From contig JBBELK010001422.1 in the NCBI GenBank assembly GCA_037783545.1, positions 1 to 64,000 of the forward strand: a DNA stretch of 64,000 nt, read 5' to 3'. The notes below the pieces were generated by a model, which searched no databases, was not told the origin of the DNA, and was given only the letters and a program-made list of their open reading frames with translations. The position numbers and the translations under genes were made by a program. The stretch's first letter is position 1, and each line of letters begins with the position of its first letter. Positions 50,789-61,045 of this stretch are shown here, one piece after another. This stretch comes from Henricia sp. BOLD:AAB3569 (taxonomy: Eukaryota > Echinodermata > Asteroidea > Spinulosida > Echinasteridae).

Positions 50789-53061
50789 TTTTTCTATAAA
50801 ATTTTTATTTTTCCAAATAAAACACACTAAGTTACATATTTACAATTTAACCAAATCTAAAGAAAAATGTACATTTTTTAAAAAGTGTAACTTTCACTTA
50901 AATTAACGAAAACTTCAAAATTCAAAACCATACACATGTTACAACGTTATATTGAAGGTGGGCAAGACCGCACCCGGCCAAGAAGAATTTGAGAAAACGG
51001 TTTGAGAAATGGGTTTCGTCTACACAAAATAACGAACTTTATGCAAAATAAGATCTGTTGAAATATTAACCTTCCTAGCAAACTTTACATCATTCCGGCA
51101 CTTCCAGACAACATAACGAAAGTAACTTAAAACTTTAAGGATACGTAATTCTGCAGACTTTGCAGGTGAACCAAAAAGAGAAAAAACGAGATTATCCATG
51201 TCGGGGAGGGTGTAGCGCTTCGTGATGTTACCCAGGTAACGGCTAAGCCACTCGGTCTGACCACGCGACACTCGGTGAACAAGTGACGCGTGGACTCAAA
51301 GGTCCCACAGTGTGGACAAAGCCCTGGGGCACCGAAAATTCGATTCAAAAACTGACCGGTGGGAAGCATTCGAAAGTTCAAAGAAACCTGATAATTTGGC
51401 AAATTCTTGCACAGAGCGCGTTGCCATACAGTGGCCCAGTCTTTACCGGGGTTTTTACGCTGCACCCTGGGAATGATCTTTTGGGATTCCACAATGTCTG
51501 CATATAACTGTGCCATCTTCAGGTCCCCCCAATTAGTAACCAAATGTTTGTATTTTCTGAACAAAATCAAGACAGTATCGTAAAAGGGGGGGACGAGAAA
51601 AGCAGTGCGGTATGCTGTTGACGGCCGCTCAGAAATTAAGTCTTTTATATGCAGACATTGGAGCGCGACTATTCTACTTTCCAGATCAATGACTCCAAGG
51701 CCTCCTTTGGAGGGTGGCAGGTGCATGGTTTTCCGGTTGACATATTCGGTTGATTGGCCCCAAATAAATCCAAAAATAATACGATAAATCTTTGAAATGA
51801 TATTCTTCCCCGGTGGATGGATTTCGGCTAGATACCATATTTGGGATAATATATATTGATTGACAGTGACCTTACCCTTTAGGGTTAAGTCACTGTCATC
51901 CCATTCTCCAATTGTTTTTCTGAGTTTCATTATTTTCTCCTCCCAGATGTTGTCTTTGTGTTTTCCGTACCCCAGTTCCACCCCAACGACTTTCACGGAG
52001 TTTACCCAATTGATGTCAACCGGACCATGCATCTGACCTCGCCATCGGCCTAGATAAACGCCACCCGTTTTCCTTTGGTTTAGCTTGGCCCCGGACGCGC
52101 GCTCGTATCTCTCGATCAGCCGAAAGCTTCGGGCGACCGAGCGCTCGTCCGACAAGATCAACGTGGTATCATCGGCGTACATGGACATTTTGGCTTCGGT
52201 CCCACCCGGCATTTTAACCCCGTGAATATTAACATCGTTACGGATCGCTGCCGCCAAAGGCTCTAAAGAAAGAATGTACAAGAGGGGCGACAGGGGACAA
52301 CCCTGTCGCACACCCCGAAATAAAGGAAAGGAATCAGAAACATGCCCGTTGCAAATAACTGAACTTTGAATATCTTTATACAATATTCCCACCCACTTTT
52401 TGAAATTGTCACCGAAGCCAAAGGTATCCAAAACACACCGAAGATATTCCCAGTCAACCCTGTCGAACGCCTTTTGCTGATCGAGAGACACGAAAATAGC
52501 GCCAAGGTTTTTCTGGTCGACGTAACTCTGAACGTTTCGAAGGAGATGGGCGTTGTCCGATATGGACCGACCGACTACGGAGCAGGTCTGATCGATATCG
52601 ATGATTCGATCGAGAACACCCCGCAGTCGGTTAGCAAGCACCTTGGCAATTAACTTGTAATCAACGTTAAGCAGAGAAATCGGTCGCCAATTACCCAGAT
52701 CCCCCCTCTCCCCCTTATTCTTGTACAGCAAAGTAATCAACCCCAATCTTTGTGAATCTGTGAGAACCCCATTATTAAAAATTTCGTTAATCAAGTCGCA
52801 AAGGTCAGAACCCAAATCATCAACAAAATGTTTATAAAAATCAGCAGAAAAACCGTCGGAGCCAGGTGTTTTGCCAGTGCCCATATCGAACAATGCCCGT
52901 CTCAATTCAAGAAGAGTGACCGGACCCTCGAGAGAGTCACGGTCCTCTGAACTTAAATGTCTGTTAACAGAATTACAAAAGAAATCTACGTCATTGTGGC
53001 TAATTAAAGGTGCTGATATAAGTCTGAATAAAATTCTTTGCAGTGGTTGGTCATATCCTTA

Positions 53062-53724
53062 GGCCCGTATTCTAAGACGTTCCTCGACTCACACTCACTG
53101 AGGAACTCCTCATCCTCACTAAGGACCACCTCATACTCATTGAGGAGAAGGTGCTACTCACTGAGTGCGAGGTCGACTTCACCTATTTTCCATTTCAAAG
53201 ACCTCCCTCTTCCTCAAGTAAGTGTTCCTCTGTGAGTAAAGCTTGAGGAAGGGCAATACCTGCCTTGAGACTTCCTCAGTCAGTCTAAACATGGCGTTTG
53301 ACATGGTTCATACACTGGTAGTGGGTACACAGAGAACGACCAGGCCGACCTAGATCTTTTTGAATGTGCAATGTATAACAGGGCCGGTGCTACCAAGGCA
53401 ATTGGTCTGACCTTTCATTGTTCATTCATGGTTCTGTGATTTTGGATAATGAAAGGTTGGACCTGTGTGATGTAGATTCCACATTATCATTTATATAACT
53501 TGTTGTTCAATAGCCAGCACAAGTCATAACAGTGCAGGCTGACCTCAATCAATTGCAACTTGAGGAATCTCTTTGAATAACAAAATGTCATTATTCCCGT
53601 AAGGTTGAGGTATACCTCAATGAGGGTGAGGTAGACCTTCTCCTTTTCCTTGAGTTACACTTGAGTCCTCCTCACTGGAGTGTGAGTGGAGGATGACGTT
53701 GAGTGATGTCTTAGAATACGGGCC
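53062..53724. mobile_element. 663-bp Harbinger-type MITE inside LINE ORF2
   Basis: Ends GGCCCGTATTCTAAGAC...GTCTTAGAATACGGGCC are perfect 17-bp inverted repeats, flanked by TTA at 53,059-53,061 and 53,725-53,727. A 3-bp TWA duplication is the signature of PIF/Harbinger transposons. The subterminal parts carry repeated CTCACTGAGGA/TCCTCACT-type motifs in both orientations. No transposase frame. Because it splits ORF2, it is younger than the LINE, which is younger than the satellite monomer it entered. Confidence 0.88.
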
Positions 53725-54194
53725 TTAGAGTTAGAAATTATATTGCCGTGTTTGTCTTTTAAATTATCCATGCGTTTTAAATCATCATTGTTATTTAAAT
53801 CAAAATTAATCGTTTCACCGGGAACCTTAGGACGTTTGTGCTGAAAAGAACTGAAATTTTGCTGGTTTTTGTCTAATTGTGTCAACTTAAAACGAGTATC
53901 TTTAACTTTAACACCATAGGAAGCGTCACCTTTGTCTAAATTACATTGATAATCGTTTAGTTTACGTAATAGGTCTTTACGTTCAGAGTTACGTCGACGC
54001 GCTAAACCGACGGAAACAGAAATTGCCGCTCGTTTTAGGCCCGATTTCCCCTCCTCCCACCAGTCACTTAAATTTCGAAATTCCCCTTTTTGCGTTCGCC
54101 AAAAATCCCACTCCCTTTTAATAGTGTCTTGAAACAAAACATTTCCCAAAAGACTAGAATTCAATTTCCAAAACCCCTTTCCAATGTTTGAAAT

Positions 54195-54215
54195 CCCCCC
54201 CCCCCCCCCCCCCCC
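54195..54215. repeat. 21-bp poly-C tract within LINE ORF2
   Basis: An uninterrupted run of 21 C on the plus strand encodes six glycines in the endonuclease frame. Downstream coding continues in another frame, so the tract length is the cause of that frameshift, either in the genome or as a base-calling error. Confidence 0.95.
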
Positions 54216-54970
54216 GTGATTTTAGTGCATACCATGCCATGTCGTGGTCGGACCACGGAAAAGCGGCAATTTCACTAAGGGAACCCACAGACAACTCCCG
54301 CGATAGATAAATACGGTCGATTCTTGTCCCTTGGTTTTGTGCACTATTGTGCCAGGTGAAACGCTGCTGGTCGGGGTTTTGCTCCCGCCAGCAGTCTACT
54401 AAATTAAAATTTGCAACTGATTTATTAAATTCCTTTATACCGGATTTTCCCTGAACAGAATCTCCCTTCGAATCTATGGCAGGTTCTGGAACACAATTAA
54501 AATCTCCCCCCAAAATAACATGACGAAAGCCGTGAAAATGGTGTGGCAACTTAGTTGAAAAAAAGGATTTTCTTTCCCCCCGGTCATTGGGGGCATAGAC
54601 ATTAATAATACGAACCTTTTTATCAGTGTTTGGTAAAGTAATTGTAAGGGACAAAATTCGACCGTTGTCATCCCGGAAGAGGTCCGTGGGTTTCCACAAG
54701 TGGCGCTTTGAAAGCAAAATAGCCACACCTCTACTGGAACTATCCCCAAAACACCAAAACCCTTTACCGTCGAATTCCCGGGTCCACGATCTGGCTTCGT
54801 GGAAGCCAGATGCGTGGGTCTCCTGCAACAGTAGAATATCGGTATTCTTGCCGTTGCACGAGCCGAAAATTCGACGGCGCTTATCGTGATTTCTCAAACC
54901 GTTAACATTCACACTGGAAATTAAAAATTCCATTATTTATAGGATTTTTTTAAAAACCCCAAACCAATTC

Positions 54971-56312
54971 TCATTTCTTCTTGGCCTTACGGCAGTTCTT
55001 TTTAGTTTCCCACACACCACCCTGCTGTTCGTCAGACGACGACCGCCCCCGCTTGCTTGAAATCATTGAGACGACGGAGTCCTTGTCCGAGTCCGTGGAC
55101 TCCCGCTCCGACAACGGGGTCTCGTTGATGACAAGAGACCCCGAACTTGAGTCCATTTCGTCCAAAAGTACTTCAAACATAGACCGTTCCGCCCAGGAAC
55201 GTGTTGCGTCTGCCTTGTTGATTCCTTTCCTGGGCGGACGCGGTCCTTTTGCCGGAGCAGGAGTCGGGGCGGGTGCCAATGGCGGGGGCGGTGCAGGCTT
55301 GGTTGGTGGTGGGGCCTTGGGTGCGGTCTTGCCGGGTGGTGAAGAAGGAGCTGTCCAGCCAGGCAGAGCCGCGCCTCGTCCCATGTTTGGTTTTCTCACA
55401 GGAGTATTCTTGGGTGGAACTGGACGGGGCGCGGATTTTTGTCCCGGTGCAGCGGCTGATGGAGGACCGGCGTTCTGCGGTCCCGGGGTACGTTCCGCGC
55501 TGGTTCCTGCGGGTTTTGGTTGCGGAGCATTGCTCGGTCCAGCGCCTTGCGGTCCCGGGGCAGGCACGGTGCGGGCTGCAGGTGTTGGGGCTGTGGTGGG
55601 GGTCGGGGTGTCGGCGGTGTCCATTGTATCCTCGGAGTCGGCGTCTGAATGAATGCTTACATTGTCTCTGTGCTGAATGTTATTGCCGACTCTCTGCGCC
55701 CAGGTCTGTTGGTGTCGAGGCGGCTTCGGGCAAATGTTGCTGCGGTGCCTCAGCTTCACCGCAATTATAGCAGCGAATCTGGACACAAAAAGCCGCCTTA
55801 TGCCCGGGCGCTCCACACCGCCGGCAGGTCTCTACTTGGCCTTTGTAACGGACCTTTAGTTGGTAACCCCCGACCCACACGTACGACGGGATGGCCTTGT
55901 CGACATGCATGCGGATATGCCGCATGCCGTTTTCCCACGTTGGATGCATTAACCAGTGTCCCCGTCGTACTCCCAACACCGTACCGTACTGCCCAAGAAG
56001 TGTGATGATAGGCCGATCCTCCATTTCGTAGGGTGCGTAGCTAACGGTAACGTAGTCTACTGGTCGCTGCACCGGGCTGGTGTTAAACCCGACATTCCCC
56101 GCGGCAAGTTGAGTTTCCAGGATCTTCTTCCTCCCGGCGGCGGTCCTCGGCGTCACAAGCCATCGCAGGTCTCCGAGTTGTTGGAGGCACTTGATTTCGC
56201 CGTCGGGAAGGGTAGACGCAATGGTTCGGCAGACATCCTGGTAGTTCAACTTGCTGGGCAGGTCCAAAGTGACAGTCAGCTCCCTCTTCAGGTTAGAATT
56301 AGCGTTGTTCAT
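54971..56312 (-). pseudogene. LINE ORF1: gag-like RNA-binding protein (one frameshift)
   Basis: ATG at 56,310-56,312 opens a frame with an RRM-like N-terminal half (LTVTLDLPSKLNYQDV, then YVTVSYAPYEMED) and a CCHC knuckle CRRCGAPGHKAAFC. A second knuckle begins CYNCGE and is broken by a one-base difference at about 55,748-55,749; allowing for it gives the standard C-x2-C-x4-H-x4-C spacing. The frame then continues (to 54,971) through a proline/alanine-rich linker, a serine/acidic stretch and a basic tail ending KKNCRKAKKK. ORF1 proteins of this kind package LINE RNA. Stop at 54,971-54,973, 40 bp before ORF2. Confidence 0.85.
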
Positions 56313-56326
56313 GGTTCACGGCACAA

Positions 56327-57045
56327 GTCCCAAACTGGGGTGTGTCAACGACCATCCACAAGCCTGAGCATGCGCACGAGTCAGGAGTACACCAAAGAAG
56401 AGTGTAGTACGAACAGCCACGGTCTGCAGAGCAGTCAGGAAGCCCGAGCCCAGTTTTCCCTAAACTCTGAAATTTCTCGGCCATTTCCCGGCGAAAGTCT
56501 GTTAATTTTTCAGGACAAGTGCGGAATATAGACTGTTTGGAGCCTGCAAAATTTGAAGTTCGTCGGAAATTTTGTTGACTTCCAAATTTGCCGACGTTTG
56601 GACCACACTTTGACCAAATTCCCGTCCCAAACTGGGGTGTGTCAACGACCATCCACAAGCCTGAGCATGCGCACGAGTCAGGAGTACACCAAAGAAGAGT
56701 ATAGTACGGACAGCCACGGTCTGCAGAGCAGTCAGGATGCCCGAGCCCAGTTTTCCCTGAACTCTGAAATTTCTCGGCCATTTCCCGGCGAAAGTCTGTC
56801 AATTTTTTAGGACAAGTGCGCAATATAGAGTGTTTGGAGCATGCACAATTTGAAGTTCGTCGGAAAATTTTTCGACCTCCAAATTTGCCGACGTTTGGAC
56901 CACACTTTGACCAAATTCCCGTCCCAAACTGGGGTGTGTCAACGACCATCCACAAGCCTGAGCATGTGCACGAGTCAGGAGTACACCAAAGAAGAGTGTA
57001 GTACGGACAGCCACGGTCTGCAGAGCAGTCAGGAAGCCCGAGCCC
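56327..57045 (+). repeat. Outlying satellite array D, right part
   Basis: The interrupted monomer resumes with GTCCCAAACTGGGGTGTGTC and is followed by about two more units. The unit starting near 56,816 carries block A features in its first half (GCAATATAGAG, GGAGCATGC, TTTTTCGACC) but array D features in its second half, so it is a hybrid. The array ends at AGCCC (57,045). Confidence 0.93.
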
Positions 57046-57320
57046 TTTATAATCGATAAAGAGGATTTCCTTTTTTGATCAACTTCTCAACTCTTATTAA
57101 TGAAATATAATACATGTATGGAAATTAATTTTTTACAAGTCGGACGTCACATAAGCCCTCCTGCACTAAACCTATGGGTTTTGTTTTTATTTTTCCTAGT
57201 AAAAACTTCTTATTTTTTCCCCTCAACATTTAGGTTTTTCCATTAGACTTGCACTTGTTGATGCTCAATAAGCCAATTTTAAATTTTTAAGCCAATTTTT
57301 AAAATTGTGACGTCCGAGTA
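57046..57320. mobile_element. AT-rich segment with short inverted repeats (probable MITE)
   Basis: TCGGACGTCACA at 57,140-57,151 is matched in inverse by TGTGACGTCCGA at 57,306-57,317, enclosing 178 bp of AT-rich DNA. The motif TGATCAACTTCTCAACTCTTA just outside (57,077) and a GCACTT..TGATGCT stretch (57,250) also occur around 44,490-44,570, so a dispersed family is likely. No target-site duplication was established. Confidence 0.45.
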
Positions 57321-57572
57321 CGGAATTTTTTCCACGCCCGATATAGCCCCAAGGCTTACCTGCGCAGAAGTTGATCCGGATGAGGGCCCGGGTTCCTCTG
57401 AGCACAATTCCGCGTCGACCTTTCTCGATGTCGAAAGCTCAGCTCCCTCCCTCGGTTCATCATCTTCGCGCAAGCATTTTCTCTTTGGTGCAGGGGCATC
57501 CAAGGGGCCAGCAGCGTCGACTCGGTCCAGCAGTAACTCCACATTTCTTGTTTGACCCCCATTCGTCGCTAA

Positions 57573-58503
57573 AGCCCGCCGCACACGTGAGGTCGTTTGC
57601 TGAGCAAACGGTCATTCGTGGCCGTTTGCTCAGCACTTGGCTCACGTGTGCGGTGGCTATTTTGCTGCATTTCTTGCCTCGCGAGGCCGTGAGCCAAAAA
57701 TCTAACGTGTTTGATATTTTTTGCCTCGCGTGGCCAAAATCTCACCGTGTGCGGGGGTGATGAGCCAAGTGCTGAGCTAAAATGAATGTAGCTGGCCAAT
57801 CAAAACCACGCGCGCGATACGAAAACAGCGCGCGCACGCGAACCCCGCCAAGGTCACCACACTTTAGCAAAAGTTTGGTGACCTTAGCGGTGTCCGCGCG
57901 CGATATTTTTTTCCGTACCACATATTCGCTATGGGGCTTCATCGATTGGTGCATTGTAAATGAATATTCATATTTTCTATATAGCGCCTCCGTTTGGTAG
58001 TCTAGTGGTTAAGACGTAGTGCTATCAATCGAGAGATTGCAGGTTCGAATCTCCTATCGAATCTCGTATTAAATTTGTTTTACTATTAATTGAGGAAAGA
58101 GTGTGGTATGGTGTGGGGTTATGTTGAGGTAGTTATCGACAAAACACATCAGTATGCAACATATGCATAGGGGTTAAACCAATCAGAAGCAATGTTCGCT
58201 AAACAGCGGTACGGAAAAAAATATCGCTGCCCGCGCGCACTGTATTCATATCACGTGAATATGGGGATGGTTTTTAATTGGCCAGCTACATTTATTTTAG
58301 CTCAGCACTTGGCTCATCACCCCCGCACACGGTGAGATTTTGGCCACGCGAGGCAAAAAATATCAAACACGTTAGATATTTAGCTCACGGCCTCGCGAGG
58401 CAAAAAACGCAGCAAAATTTCACCGCACACGTGAGCCAAGTGCTGAGCAAACGGACACGAATGACCGTTTGCTGAGCAAACGACCTCACGTGTGCGGCGG
58501 GCT
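57573..58503. mobile_element. 931-bp foldback element with TAA duplication (Harbinger-like)
   Basis: Ends AGCCCGCCGCACACGTGAGG...CCTCACGTGTGCGGCGGGCT are perfect inverted repeats flanked by TAA (57,570-57,572 and 58,504-58,506). Pairing extends inward for more than 200 bp, with blocks such as GCCTCGCGAGGC, TGGCCAATCAAAA and further in CGATATTTTTTTCCGTAC. The left arm has an extra block (about 57,820-57,890) that itself contains a GGTCACCA/TGGTGACC pair. The loop (about 57,930-58,200) includes a tRNA-like sequence. A TWA duplication points to PIF/Harbinger; no transposase is encoded. Confidence 0.85.
57990..58063 (+). pseudogene. tRNA-like sequence (degenerate tRNA or SINE head)
   Basis: TAGTCTAGTGG (57,998-58,008) matches a pol III A box and GGTTCGAATCT (58,042-58,052) matches a B box, 34 bp apart as in tRNA genes. 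A D-arm GTCT-AGTGGTTA-AGAC is well formed. The T-stem, anticodon stem and acceptor stem do not pair acceptably, so no anticodon can be assigned. It lies in the loop of the foldback element and is probably a tRNA pseudogene or a tRNA-derived SINE head. Confidence 0.5.
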
Positions 58504-58607
58504 TAAGGCGATGACATGGCTCCGCCAGTCCTTGGATAGATCCTTTAGTTGGTCCGGGTCGTCCCAACCGTCCCCAACAAGTGCCTCAAAGCAAGCCCGG
58601 CTTTTAA

Positions 58608-59830
58608 TTTTCCCAAAATGAATGTAGCAAAAAATTTTAAAGGCGTGCGGTCGAAAATATTATTGAAATCTTGACTTTTTAGGGATACTCCTTTCAATCG
58701 TTAATTAGGTACTAAATAATGTGCGGCTGAAGCTAGGTCCAAAATTAAGTGTGCTAGGTGGTAGAACCAATTAGAAAATGTAATAAAAGTCGTTAATTTT
58801 CCAAAAATGAGTGTAGCAAAATGTTTTAAAGGCGTGCGGTCGAAAATATTATTGAAATCTTGACTTTGTAGGGCTACTCCTTTAAATCGTTAATTAGGTA
58901 CTAAATAATGTGCGGCTGAAGCTAGGTCCAAAATTAAGTGTGCCCGGGGGTGGAACCAAGTAGAAAATGCATTAAAAGTCGTTAATTGTCCAAAAATGAG
59001 TGTAGCAAAATGTTTTAAAGGCGTCCGGTCGAAAAATATTATTGAAATCTTGACTTTTTAGTGCTACTCCTTTAAATCGTTAATTAGGTACTAAATAATG
59101 TGCGGCTGAAGCTAGGTCCAAAATTAAGTGTGCCCGGGGGTGGAACCAATTAGAAAATGCATTAAAAGTCGTAAATTTTCCAAAAATGAGTGTAGCAAAA
59201 TGTTTTAAAGGCGTGCGGTCGAAAATATTATTGAAATCTTGACTTTTTAGGACTACTCCTTTAAATCGTTAATTAGGTACTAAATAATGTGCGGCTGAAG
59301 CTAGGTCCAAAATTAAGTGTGCCAGGGGGTAGAACCAATTAGAAAATGTAATAAAAGTCGTAACTTTTCAAAAAATGAGTGTAGCAAAAGGTTTTAAAGG
59401 CGTGCGGGCGAAAATATTATTGAAATCTTGACTTTTTAGGGCTACTCCTTTAAATCGTTAATTAGCTACTAAATAATGTGCGGCTGAAGCTAGGTCCAAA
59501 ATTAAGTGTGCCCGGGGGTGGAACCAATTAGAAAATGCATTAAAAGTCGTTAATTGTCCAAAAATGAGTGTAGCAAAATGTTTTAAAGGCGTGCGGTCGA
59601 AAATATTATTGAAATCTTGACTTTTTAGGGCTACTCCTTTAAATCGTTAATTAGCTACTAAATAATGTGCAGCTGAAGCTAGGTCCAAAATTAAGTGTGC
59701 CCGGGGGTATAACCATTTAGAAAATGCATTAAAGTCGTTAATTGTCCAAAAATGAGTGTAGCAAAATGTTTTAAAGGCGTGCGGTTTAAGATTTTGTTTA
59801 AAATCTTCAATTTTATATCTATTTGCAGTA
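58608..59830 (+). repeat. 189-bp tandem array, about 6.5 copies
   Basis: GTGCGGCTGAAGCTAGGTCC recurs near 58,721, 58,910, 59,100, 59,288, 59,477 and 59,667, and AAAATGAGTGTAGCAAAA near 58,616, 58,802, 58,993, 59,182, 59,371, 59,560 and 59,750. Units are AT-rich and differ by a few substitutions. The last unit degenerates after 59,790. This monomer shows no similarity to the large satellite family. Confidence 0.93.
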
Positions 59831-60219
59831 GTGTCCCTTTAAATAGTTCATTAGGTACTAATTATTGAGGGGCTGAGGTCGAAACTAATTAAAAACCTAT
59901 TAAAATATAATTTTAAAAACAATTGAAGAAGAGACTGTTCGGACATGTAGGAAAATGAGACAATTGTTTAGTATTGAGTCCCGGATGACAAACATCCTGT
60001 GGTGTATGTATTCTATATTTTATAAATTTTCTAATATGCGGCTGAATGTGCGGGTGAATCGGCGGCTGAATGAGCTCGCCCCGCTCATTCGGCCGAATAG
60101 GCGGCTCACTTCAACTAGGTTCAGGAAGAGCTAGCTTGCTGAGAACAATCGGTGTTGAGGGAATTTGATGAATTTGGATAAAGTCTAGGTATGTGACAAA
60201 AATTTTCAAATTTACTCCT
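59831..60219. other. Intergenic, nothing recognised
   Basis: AT-rich sequence with a short run of GCGGCTGAATG-like motifs at 60,040-60,110 that echo the GCGGCTGAAG of the neighbouring tandem array. No gene or further inverted repeat was seen. Confidence 0.5.
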
Positions 60220-60526
60220 ACATACGACTAGCTAAGATAATCTCAGCTCTTTTTTTATCATTTTTCATTGGGATGTGGTCTTTTACTAGTTTTAGCAGTA
60301 GAGCTGAGAGAAGTTAAGAACATGAACCCGCCATCGCAAAACAAATGTGTCATTTTCTCACCGTGACACACTAATTCCCCCTAAAACTCACCCAAACCTT
60401 GCCAGGCATAACCACTACGCAGGTCCTTGAGGGAAATAACCAGCCACGATGATTATTTTGCCAACAATTCCAACAAAACAAACCGGTATTCTCACAGCCA
60501 GTGCTGTTGTCTTGTGTTAAAAATGA

Positions 60527-60927
60527 GGGTGTGGGTGAAAAACGGACCCTCCGGATCCTTCCAGATCTTCCGGATCTTCCGGATCTTTTTCAAAAATGGC
60601 TATTTAATGAACAGAAAGTGCCTAGTTTGACTTCTTAATACGCTTCCATACCTTTTACCACCATGTACAGGCCTTATTTTTAAAGATCCGGCGTGGAAAA
60701 AAACCAATTTCATTTTTCTTTGTGTCCTGCACTTCCTACGCCTATTTCTTCGAAAATTTCACTTTGTGGATAATCGATGTGGTGTATGATTACAAATTTG
60801 TGCAATACATGGTGGTAAAAGGTATGTAAGCGTATTTAGAAGTCAAATTAGGTACTTTCTGCTCGTTAAATAGCCATTTTTGACAAAGATCCGGAAGATC
60901 TGGAGGATCCGGCTTTTACGAACTGCC
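60527..60927. mobile_element. 401-bp inverted-repeat element nested in the left arm
   Basis: The insertion is flanked by TAAAAATGA (60,518-60,526 and 60,928-60,936); the uninterrupted right arm of the host element shows the single-copy site. The inner sequence is a long imperfect palindrome with repeated CCGGATCTT units on the left, GATCCGGAAGATC on the right, and TTTTACCACCATG/CATGGTGGTAAAA toward the centre. An 8- or 9-bp duplication fits hAT, Merlin or Mutator groups; the extreme ends are not matched well enough to choose. Confidence 0.75.
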
Positions 60928-61045
60928 TAAAAATGATAATGTGTCTTCTCGTCGCGTGACCCATACTAGTCTGTGTACAAAGGAATTTTTATGCGCGTCG
61001 GTTACCAGTGCACATGCGGCTCACCAGTCGAACCTATTTCGTAAT

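Larger units (their letters stand above)
51020..54933 (-). pseudogene. LINE ORF2: endonuclease-reverse transcriptase (four breaks)
   Basis: The first part (54,154-54,933, ATG start) is an exonuclease-endonuclease-phosphatase domain with NVNGLR, QETH, INVYAPND, GGDFN, RIDRIY and WSDHD, which would nick target DNA. The frame is lost at a 21-C tract (54,195-54,215). The linker (53,728-54,164) is followed by the Harbinger-type insertion (53,062-53,724), then a frame change near 53,010. The reverse transcriptase occupies 51,290-52,905 and shows GNWRPISLLN, SLDQQKAFDRVDW, GVRQGCPLSPLL and the catalytic MYADD. A C-terminal CPHC...HLFTEC zinc motif follows, and a last frame change near 51,270 moves the tail to 51,020-51,271. 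In an intact copy this protein primes reverse transcription on the nicked target. Confidence 0.9.
50789..56326 (-). mobile_element. Tx1/L1-like LINE, nearly full length, inserted in satellite
   Basis: On the minus strand the element runs from TTGTGCCGTGAACCATGAAC (56,326) to an A-rich end at 50,789. It has ORF1 (gag-like with zinc knuckles), ORF2 (apurinic-type endonuclease, reverse transcriptase, C-terminal CCHC), and a 3' untranslated part of about 230 bp. Satellite sequence breaks as AAATTCCC before and resumes GTCCCAAACTGG after, with no visible target-site duplication. Domain order and motifs fit the Tx1 branch of L1-like LINEs, many of which insert at specific repeated targets. Both ORFs are disabled by frameshifts, and a 663-bp element sits in ORF2. 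The 5' leader is only 14 bp, so slight 5' truncation cannot be excluded. Confidence 0.88.
57279..58607 (-). pseudogene. Unidentified open reading frame split by a Harbinger-type element
   Basis: On the minus strand a frame begins at or before about 58,600 (KSRACFEALVGDGWDDPDQL) and reads to the TAA of the element's right flank. It then resumes at 57,570 (LATNGGQTRNVELLLDRV) and stays open to 57,279. Removing the element with one TAA copy joins the two parts in the same frame without a stop. The second part is rich in acidic, serine and proline residues (KRKCLREDDEPREG, EPGPSSGS), as in a disordered nuclear protein. I recognise no domain. It could be a host exon or part of another transposon; the upstream end abuts the 189-bp array and no clear splice sites are visible. 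Confidence 0.45.

Noticed and set aside
54981..55770. Plus-strand frames of 223 and 173 codons opposite LINE ORF1
   Set aside because: They are antisense shadows of the GC-rich proline/alanine linker of ORF1.
57990..58063. A functional tRNA gene
   Set aside because: A and B boxes and a D-arm are present, but the acceptor, anticodon and T stems do not pair, so no anticodon can be assigned.
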